Below are positions 16,618-21,604 of a DNA stretch of 21,604 bases, one piece after another. Position 1 is the first letter of the stretch; each line of letters opens with the position of its first letter. Source of the stretch: JABDBK01 sp964453575 (GTDB lineage Bacteria; Pseudomonadota; Gammaproteobacteria; DSM-16500). The notes beneath the pieces were generated by a model. That model was not told where the DNA came from. It saw only the letters and a program-made list of their open reading frames with translations, and did no database searches. The DNA is taken from NCBI GenBank assembly GCA_964453575.1, contig CAYVRW010000034.1, positions 1 through 21,604 of the forward strand. The letters are read 5' to 3'. The position numbers and the translations under genes are program-made.

Positions 16618-16646
16618 TTGCGCTAAAACCCTGAAAAAGGTAAATT
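16618..16646 (+). promoter_or_regulatory. Weak candidate promoter for yajC-secD-secF
   Basis: TTGCGC (16618-16623) and TAAATT (16641-16646) are 17 bp apart and match the sigma-70 hexamers at 3 and 4 of 6 positions. The location fits a need for local transcription of yajC-secDF downstream of the repeat cassette. A small inverted repeat TCACC/GGTGA (16650-16654, 16666-16670) lies between it and the yajC ribosome binding site. The match is weak and could be chance. Confidence 0.25.
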
Positions 16647-16683
16647 AGGTCACCCAAGTTTTTTAGGTGAAAGGAACAGAATA

Positions 16684-17043
16684 ATGCAAGTTTTGAACGA
16701 TTTTCTACAGTTTTTTGTCTCAAATGCGTATGCCGATACAGCAGCAGCTCCTGCGCAGCAGGGCGGTGGTCTTTCTTTGATCATGATGACCGGTATTTTC
16801 ATTCTTTTTATGTATTTTGTCATGTGGCGTCCGCAAAGCAAGCGTGTTAAGGAACACCGTAATCTTATTAGCTCCCTGGCAAAAGGTGACGAAGTGGTCA
16901 CAGCAGGCGGCATATTAGGTAGAGTTGTTAAAATAAGTGACACTTATATTGTGTTATCATTAGCGGATAATGTCGAAATAACGATGCAAAAATCCTCTAT
17001 CTCGAATGTATTACCTAAAGGCACGTTAAAATCAATCGTGTGA
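16684..17043 (+). CDS. yajC: Sec translocon accessory subunit YajC
   Basis: YajC is a small single-span inner-membrane protein that associates with SecDF and the SecYEG translocon. The 119-residue protein has a short N-terminal stretch, one hydrophobic helix at about 29-49 (GLSLIMMTGIFILFMYFVMW), the conserved WRPQSKRVKEHRNLISSLAKGDEVVTAGGILGRV just after it, and a small cytosolic C-terminal domain. The start at ATG 16684 is supported by AAGGA at 16671-16675. It opens the yajC-secD-secF operon; secD follows after 29 bases. The upstream neighbour would normally be tgt but is here the REP cassette. Confidence 0.97.
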   Translation: MQVLNDFLQFFVSNAYADTAAAPAQQGGGLSLIMMTGIFILFMYFVMWRPQSKRVKEHRNLISSLAKGDEVVTAGGILGRVVKISDTYIVLSLADNVEITMQKSSISNVLPKGTLKSIV

Positions 17044-17072
17044 TCTTAATTTAAGCTGCATGGAAGAAGTCT

Positions 17073-18914
17073 ATGGTTTTTAATCGTTTCCCCCTTTGGA
17101 AAAATTTGCTGGTTCTAGGCATTATTATTGTTGCTTTTTTGTATGCGGCTCCCAATTTATATGGAGATGATCCTGCCATTCAAATTATGGGGGCAAATGC
17201 CGCAGTCCCTGTTGATACCACCACAGAAAATAACGTTAAAGCAACGCTGCAATCAGCCAACATTACTTATAAAACTATTGAAAACCAAGATCGCAGCCTG
17301 TTAATCCGGTTTACCTCCAATGATGTGCAATTAAAAGCAAGAGATATGCTGCAACAAGCCTTAGGGCATGATTATCTAGTCGCCTTAAATTTGGCGCCCA
17401 GAACACCTGCTTGGTTAAAAGCCATTGGTGCGCTGCCCATGAAATTAGGTTTGGATTTGCGCGGTGGTATTTATTTGTTAATTCAAGTGGACGTGGATTC
17501 GTTAATCAAGCAGCGTGTGGAAGGCGATTTAACCAATATTTCCCAAACATTACGCTCGGAACGTATACGTTATTCGGACGTTAATCGCATCAACAATGGT
17601 ATTACACTGACCTTTCGTGTGCCTGATGCGTTGAATGAAGCTTATAATTTATTAAGTCAACGCTTCCCGGATTTTACTTGGACTAAAACCGACCTTATTT
17701 TACAAGGAGTTTTATCTCCGGCCGCGTTGCAGCAAGCAAGACAAGATACCATGGATAAAACCATGAATACCTTGCGTCATCGGGTGAATGAGCTAGGTGT
17801 TTCAGAAGCGGTGGTGCAACAACAAGGCGCAACCCGTGTTGCCGTCGAACTGCCGGGTATTGTGGATACCGCGCAAGCTAAAGATCTTTTAGGAAAAACA
17901 GCCACGCTTGAATTTCATATGGTGGATGTTGAAAATGATCCTCGTAATGCTGTCACTCCTATTGATACTAAAGTTTATACTTTCCGCGACCAGCCGTATT
18001 TGTTAAAAAATCCGATTATTCTCAGAGGTTCCTCCATTATCAGTGCCCGTTCAGGCATGGGCGAAGATGGCCGCGCCTCCGTGGATGTGAGACTAGGCGG
18101 GGGTGGTGAAGATTTATTTTCACGAACGACAGCAGAAAACATTGGCAAACCCATGGCTGTTTTATACGTGGATGTAAGACCGGATATTAAAATTGAAAAT
18201 GGTCAAAAAACCATTACTTATCAAACCGAAAAACGTTTGATCAGTGTCGCGACTATTCAAAATGCATTAGGCAATACTTTCTCAATTACAGGACTTTCCA
18301 GTCAAGATGAAGCGCGTACTTTGGCATTATTGTTACGCGCGGGTGCTCTTCCTGCAACGGTTGCAGTGATTGAAGAACGTGAAGTGGGCCCAAGTTTAGG
18401 GAAGCAAAATATTCATATGGGCATGATGTCTGTCATTGTAGGCTTTTTGCTAGTTGTGGTTTTCATGGCGGTTTATTATCGCGTGATGGGGCTTATTGCC
18501 GACCTTGCTCTTACGATGAATTTGATATTAATTATGTCGATTTTGTCACTACTCGGTGCCACGTTAACACTGCCGGGTATTGCAGGTATTGTCTTAACGG
18601 TAGGTATGGCAGCCGATGCTAACGTTTTAATATTTGAACGTATTCGTGAAGAACTGCGTAATAAAGCTGGCATCCAAGCAAGTATTCATGCTGGCTATGA
18701 ACGTGCTTTTACGACGATTGTGGATGCGAATTTAACAACATTAATTGTGACCATTGTATTATTTTGTTTGGGTTCAGGTGCGGTGAAGAACTTTGCTATT
18801 ACCGTCACCATTGGTCTCATGACATCGATGTTCACAGCCATCACAGGCACACGTGCTTTGGTTAATTATTTATACGGTGGTCGTACCGTGAAAAATATTT
18901 CAATTGGTATATAG
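17073..18914 (+). CDS. secD: Protein translocase subunit SecD
   Basis: SecD, with SecF, is an RND-superfamily inner-membrane complex that uses the proton-motive force to pull exported proteins through on the periplasmic side. TM1 is at about 10-28. The first conserved block MKLGLDLRGGIYLLIQVD is near 123-140, and a large periplasmic P1 region follows, including RHRVNELGVSEAVVQQQGATRVAVELPG. The C-terminal half holds five further helices with the RND motif VGMAADANVLIFERIREEL (about 510-528), whose Asp515 is the candidate proton-relay residue. At 613 residues it matches E. coli SecD. GGAAG (17062-17066) precedes the ATG by six bases. secF follows after 10 bases. Confidence 0.97.
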   Translation: MVFNRFPLWKNLLVLGIIIVAFLYAAPNLYGDDPAIQIMGANAAVPVDTTTENNVKATLQSANITYKTIENQDRSLLIRFTSNDVQLKARDMLQQALGHDYLVALNLAPRTPAWLKAIGALPMKLGLDLRGGIYLLIQVDVDSLIKQRVEGDLTNISQTLRSERIRYSDVNRINNGITLTFRVPDALNEAYNLLSQRFPDFTWTKTDLILQGVLSPAALQQARQDTMDKTMNTLRHRVNELGVSEAVVQQQGATRVAVELPGIVDTAQAKDLLGKTATLEFHMVDVENDPRNAVTPIDTKVYTFRDQPYLLKNPIILRGSSIISARSGMGEDGRASVDVRLGGGGEDLFSRTTAENIGKPMAVLYVDVRPDIKIENGQKTITYQTEKRLISVATIQNALGNTFSITGLSSQDEARTLALLLRAGALPATVAVIEEREVGPSLGKQNIHMGMMSVIVGFLLVVVFMAVYYRVMGLIADLALTMNLILIMSILSLLGATLTLPGIAGIVLTVGMAADANVLIFERIREELRNKAGIQASIHAGYERAFTTIVDANLTTLIVTIVLFCLGSGAVKNFAITVTIGLMTSMFTAITGTRALVNYLYGGRTVKNISIGI

Positions 18915-18924
18915 GTAAAATCGC

Positions 18925-19854
18925 ATGGAATTTTTTAAACAGAATACCCGCATTGATTTTATGGCGCATGCAAAAGGCGCCGCTGTGCTGTCGACGATAT
19001 TATTTGTTTTATCTATTTTATCGCTGGCGATTTATGGATTAAATATGGGATTGGATTTCACAGGCGGCACTCAAATACAAATGAGCTTTAATCAAGAAGC
19101 CGATCTCAATGGCATACGCGATAGTTTGCAAAACGGCGGCTTTAAAGAAGCTGAAGTTAAAAATTATGGCACCTCAAAAGATGTATTAGTCACGCTTGTT
19201 CCCAAAAACTCAGAAAGTGACAATGTTAGCAAAGACATGGTAGTAAGCCAGATCCAAAAACTTTTACCCGAGGCCAAAATCCAACAAATTGATTACATTG
19301 GCCCACAGGTGGGAGAAGAGCTTGCGACCAAAGGTGCTTTGGCGATTGTCATCGCTTTGTTAGGCACCATGATTTATATTGCATTACGATTTGAATTTAG
19401 GTTTGCAGTGGGTTCTACCGTTGCATTAATTCATGATCCTGTCTTAATTTTAGGGATATTTTCCTTTTTTCATATTGAATTTAATCTTATTGCATTAGCG
19501 GCGGTATTAACGGTAATTGGTTACTCGCTTAATGATACCATCGTCATTTTTGATCGAATCCGCGAAAATTTTCGTAAAATGCGTAAAGCAACCCCGGTTG
19601 AAATCATTAATTTATCGACCAACCAAACTTTATCTCGAACCATTATGACATCTGTTTTGACCTTATTAGTGGTATTTGCTTTATATTTCCTGGGCGGCAG
19701 CATGCTGCATGGATTTTCATTGGCTTTAATCATTGGTATTGTCGTGGGTACTTATTCTTCTATCTATGTTGCAGGATCGTTAGCCTTAGCCTTGGGATTG
19801 AATAGACAGCACCTTATTCCAGCACCTAAAGAATTATTAGATGAGAGACCTTAG
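18925..19854 (+). CDS. secF: Protein translocase subunit SecF
   Basis: This is the partner of SecD in the proton-driven translocation complex, with six membrane helices. TM1 is at about 18-37 and runs into the conserved GLNMGLDFTGGTQIQMSF (from residue 38). A short periplasmic domain follows, then the helical half with GYSLNDTIVIFDRIREN (199-215), where Asp204 is the conserved RND acidic residue. The motif LSRTIMTSVLTLLVVFALYFLGG comes after it. At 309 residues it is full length. The Shine-Dalgarno is modest (AGGTAA at the end of secD). The next gene starts three bases after its stop. Confidence 0.97.
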   Translation: MEFFKQNTRIDFMAHAKGAAVLSTILFVLSILSLAIYGLNMGLDFTGGTQIQMSFNQEADLNGIRDSLQNGGFKEAEVKNYGTSKDVLVTLVPKNSESDNVSKDMVVSQIQKLLPEAKIQQIDYIGPQVGEELATKGALAIVIALLGTMIYIALRFEFRFAVGSTVALIHDPVLILGIFSFFHIEFNLIALAAVLTVIGYSLNDTIVIFDRIRENFRKMRKATPVEIINLSTNQTLSRTIMTSVLTLLVVFALYFLGGSMLHGFSLALIIGIVVGTYSSIYVAGSLALALGLNRQHLIPAPKELLDERP

Positions 19855-19857
19855 GCT

Positions 19858-20523
19858 ATGAAAGATCTTATAAAATTATTTAAAGTTGAAACCACTCAAG
19901 AAGATACTTACTATTTTGATTCTCAGGATGAGTTTAGTAAATTTCTAGCACAGAATAAATCACTTTTTAAAAGCATGTCTATCCAATATGGCGAAAAACA
20001 AACTGAAGATGAAAAGTCTTACTGTTTTTTAGCTAATTCCACAGCCGACATAAATATTGACAAAGTGACCAGTGATCAAATGGGATCTTATTACGATACG
20101 GACGGTCATCAATATAGATTTGCTTCCAACTTAATAAAAAGAAATAATGATACCGAAACATTTTATACGGTTATGGATAGATATCGTTATGAACATATAG
20201 GTCCAAAAGGCGGGCATGGAGATATCATTCATGATATCGAAGAAAAAGTATCGAACGGAGAATACGTTAAGGGCTGTGATGATTATGCGTATAAAGAAAA
20301 AATTTTAGTATTAACGCATGATAGCGTGAACTTGTTAGAAATAGATCGCAGCAAAAAAATTTTTTTAGGAAAAAACACTCAAGCATTACCCGAAAAATTT
20401 TATGAGCACATAAGTCTTTTTGCCCTGAAGCAACAGAAAGATGCCTTGGTTCAACAGATACATGAAAAAAAAGCAGAATTACTCAAAGTTGAAGGTATGA
20501 TTGAGTGTATGCAGTATAAATGA
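19858..20523 (+). CDS. Hypothetical protein, co-transcribed with secF
   Basis: I do not recognise this 221-residue protein. It has no signal peptide and no membrane segment, so it should be cytosolic (or exported by a route without a Sec signal). It is rich in charged and aromatic residues. The central part contains DTDGHQYRFASNLIKR, YRYEHIGPKGGHGDIIHDIEE and a compact stretch KEKILVLTHDSVNLLEIDR that looks like beta-strands. The C-terminus (about 186-216, LFALKQQKDALVQQIHEKKA) is a predicted coiled coil. The ATG lies three bases after the secF stop, and GAGAG in the end of secF (about 19844-19848) is a plausible ribosome binding site, so it is probably translated from the secF transcript. 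A terminator follows it. Nothing ties it functionally to Sec. Confidence 0.8.
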   Translation: MKDLIKLFKVETTQEDTYYFDSQDEFSKFLAQNKSLFKSMSIQYGEKQTEDEKSYCFLANSTADINIDKVTSDQMGSYYDTDGHQYRFASNLIKRNNDTETFYTVMDRYRYEHIGPKGGHGDIIHDIEEKVSNGEYVKGCDDYAYKEKILVLTHDSVNLLEIDRSKKIFLGKNTQALPEKFYEHISLFALKQQKDALVQQIHEKKAELLKVEGMIECMQYK

Positions 20524-20561
20524 CGTTTTAATTTCTTCTCAACATTAACTTCCTACTTTTG

Positions 20562-20593
20562 AAACAGGTCATATCAATAACTACCTGTTTTTT
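20562..20593 (+). terminator. Likely intrinsic terminator after the yajC-secDF transcript
   Basis: AAACAGGT (20562-20569) and ACCTGTTT (20583-20590) form a perfect 8-bp stem with a 13-nt loop. The stem runs into a T-tract (20588-20593), with further T-rich sequence after it. It lies 39 bases after the stop of the 221-residue gene and before the next promoter candidate. The stem is only moderately GC-rich, so termination may be partial. Confidence 0.65.
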
Positions 20594-20631
20594 CTCAATT
20601 TTTTCGGATCCCGCGTGGGCTCAAAAGGGGC

Positions 20632-20637
20632 TATAAT
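20632..20637 (+). promoter_or_regulatory. Candidate -10 box (TATAAT) before the 286-residue gene
   Basis: A perfect TATAAT at 20632-20637 lies 48 bases before the start codon, in the short gap after the terminator. At the 17-bp position the sequence (20609-20614, TCCCGC) is not a recognisable -35, so transcription may need an activator or another sigma factor. The placement, between a terminator and a strong ribosome binding site, makes a real promoter plausible. Confidence 0.45.
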
Positions 20638-20684
20638 ATAATGATGGTGTAGTTATTATTCAAATTGGCGGGGAGGAATTTAAC

Positions 20685-21545
20685 ATGCCGAAGCTATTTA
20701 AAGACAAAGACACTGTCGAATACTTTATAGAATCAAGTAAAAAAATCTTGAAAGATTATAAAGAATCATGGGAAATAGCTAAAGATCATCATCTTGTAAA
20801 CCGAAGAAAGGCGCAAATTGCGTGGCCGTATTTGAAAGAGTTAGATGAGATAAGGAACAGTAGCATGGATGATGAAACTAAAAAAACGGCAGTAATAAAT
20901 TGTTTAGTGAGAGCAGCAACTCAAAATCAGAACTTAACAGACGCAAGAAATAAGGAACTAAAAAAAGGGGAGGGAACTCATAGCGTTTCGAATGTTCGTA
21001 CTACGGACACCGGTGAGCAGCAATATTACCAGGAAGAAGTGGGTAATAAACAAGTTGGAAAAGGAAAGTTACAAGAAGCTTTAGTAAATCAATATTCAAC
21101 TTTACAAGGCATTTTAACCAAAAAACTTTCAGCAGTAGCTAAGGCCAGAGCATCAACAATTGAAATGTTAGATAAATATGCGAATTTAACTTCTACTGAT
21201 GAGGTGCGTATCAAGAGAATAAAAAAACTCAATGAGAATTTAGATAAACTAAAAAACCCTAGTATAAGTGATAAGGATTTCTTCAGTATTTTATCTACTA
21301 TACAAACCGAAAATAAAATAATCACAGATGAAGGTAAAAAGGTAAAGAAAGATACTTGGGGAGCTGCTGGTCCTGGTAGTAGTGGTATGGAATATAGATC
21401 CAATGTCGAGGTAACAGAAAAAATAGGTTCGGGTAAATTATCCGGCATTTTGGAAGCACAAATAAAAAAATTAGAGAAATTAGGTGTATCTGCTGCACTC
21501 GAAGAGGGAGAGAAAAAGGAACGCAGACCCTCGAGGAAAATTTAA
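20685..21545 (+). CDS. Hypothetical charged protein with an internal duplication
   Basis: I do not recognise this 286-residue protein. It is very rich in Lys and Glu, has no signal peptide or membrane segment, and is mostly predicted helical, with coiled-coil-like stretches at about 138-165 and 172-190. Two segments resemble each other at an offset of 123 residues: QYYQEEVGNKQVGKGKLQEA (from 113) and EYRSNVEVTEKIGSGKLSGI (from 236). They share Y, (V/I)GxGKL, a Leu and a Gln (Y114/Y237, G125/G248, L129/L252, L133/L256, Q136/Q259). The C-terminus is acidic then basic (LEEGEKKERRPSRKI). The start has a strong GGGAGGA (20671-20677) seven bases upstream. It has its own promoter candidate and stands apart from the secDF transcript. 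A secreted-effector role is possible but unproven. Confidence 0.75.
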   Translation: MPKLFKDKDTVEYFIESSKKILKDYKESWEIAKDHHLVNRRKAQIAWPYLKELDEIRNSSMDDETKKTAVINCLVRAATQNQNLTDARNKELKKGEGTHSVSNVRTTDTGEQQYYQEEVGNKQVGKGKLQEALVNQYSTLQGILTKKLSAVAKARASTIEMLDKYANLTSTDEVRIKRIKKLNENLDKLKNPSISDKDFFSILSTIQTENKIITDEGKKVKKDTWGAAGPGSSGMEYRSNVEVTEKIGSGKLSGILEAQIKKLEKLGVSAALEEGEKKERRPSRKI

Positions 21546-21604
21546 TAGTTTAGAAAAGCAGGGTCAGTGTTGGGCTTATCCGGAATTCGCGTTACTCAGT
21601 AAAG
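21546..21604 (+). other. Right-edge spacer
   Basis: There are 59 bases after the last gene up to the window edge. I see no hairpin with a T-tract, no gene start and no copy of the window's other repeats here. Confidence 0.4.

Noticed and set aside
16416..16634. Open frames through the queA-yajC gap (translating to VGTSLHSFAHPT-like and VGWAKECSDVPT-like peptides)
   Set aside because: They lie entirely within the REP arms and tandem repeats. They recur wherever the repeat occurs and have no ribosome binding site. They are translations of a repeat, not genes.
21089..21448. Minus-strand 119-codon open frame opposite the 286-residue gene
   Set aside because: It is antisense to a gene with a strong ribosome binding site. 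Its hydrophobic, Ser-rich translation is what the complement of Lys/Glu-rich codons gives.

Overview
The window is AT-rich bacterial chromosome and almost all genes lie on the + strand. Its core is twelve consecutive genes (nuoC to nuoN) of the proton-pumping NADH:quinone oxidoreductase (complex I). The early part of that operon (nuoA, nuoB) must lie to the left of the window. NuoC and NuoD are separate proteins, unlike the NuoCD fusion of enteric bacteria, and NuoG is short with no N7 cluster ligands. Together with queA and yajC-secD-secF, this suggests a gammaproteobacterium outside the enterics. The AT-richness, the Fic gene and the two lysine/glutamate-rich proteins of unknown function would suit a host-associated lineage such as Legionellales, but that placement is an inference.

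Layout. 1-40: a REP-type palindrome just upstream of nuoC. 62-13443: nuoCDEFGHIJKLMN, tightly packed with gaps of a few bases or TAATG overlaps, evidently one transcript. 13444-13628: an AT-rich spacer with three 22-bp direct repeats at an exact 24-bp period (plus a degenerate fourth). 13629-15149: a Fic-family AMP-transferase with an N-terminal region resembling an AbiEi-type winged helix. 15150-15411: a spacer holding a 64-codon gene remnant and a small hairpin whose loop presents the queA ribosome binding site. 15412-16419: queA. 16425-16611: two inverted REP copies flanking two 40-bp tandem repeats, exactly where tgt lies in the usual queA-tgt-yajC-secD-secF order. 16684-19854: yajC, secD, secF. 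19858-20523: an unknown gene 3 bases after secF, followed by a likely intrinsic terminator. 20685-21545: a second unknown gene, with its own strong ribosome binding site and an internal duplication.

How the genes work together. The nuo genes supply the NADH dehydrogenase arm (EFG), the quinone-reducing connecting module (CDI, with B outside) and the membrane proton-pumping arm (HJKLMN). QueA acts late in queuosine synthesis on tRNA. YajC-SecD-SecF assist the Sec translocon using the proton-motive force. The Fic gene with its repeat array interrupts this housekeeping block and looks like an acquired, possibly self-regulated toxin-type module. The two unknown genes at the right end look accessory. 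The least explained structures are the 24-bp repeat array before fic and the REP/tandem-repeat cassette in the tgt position.
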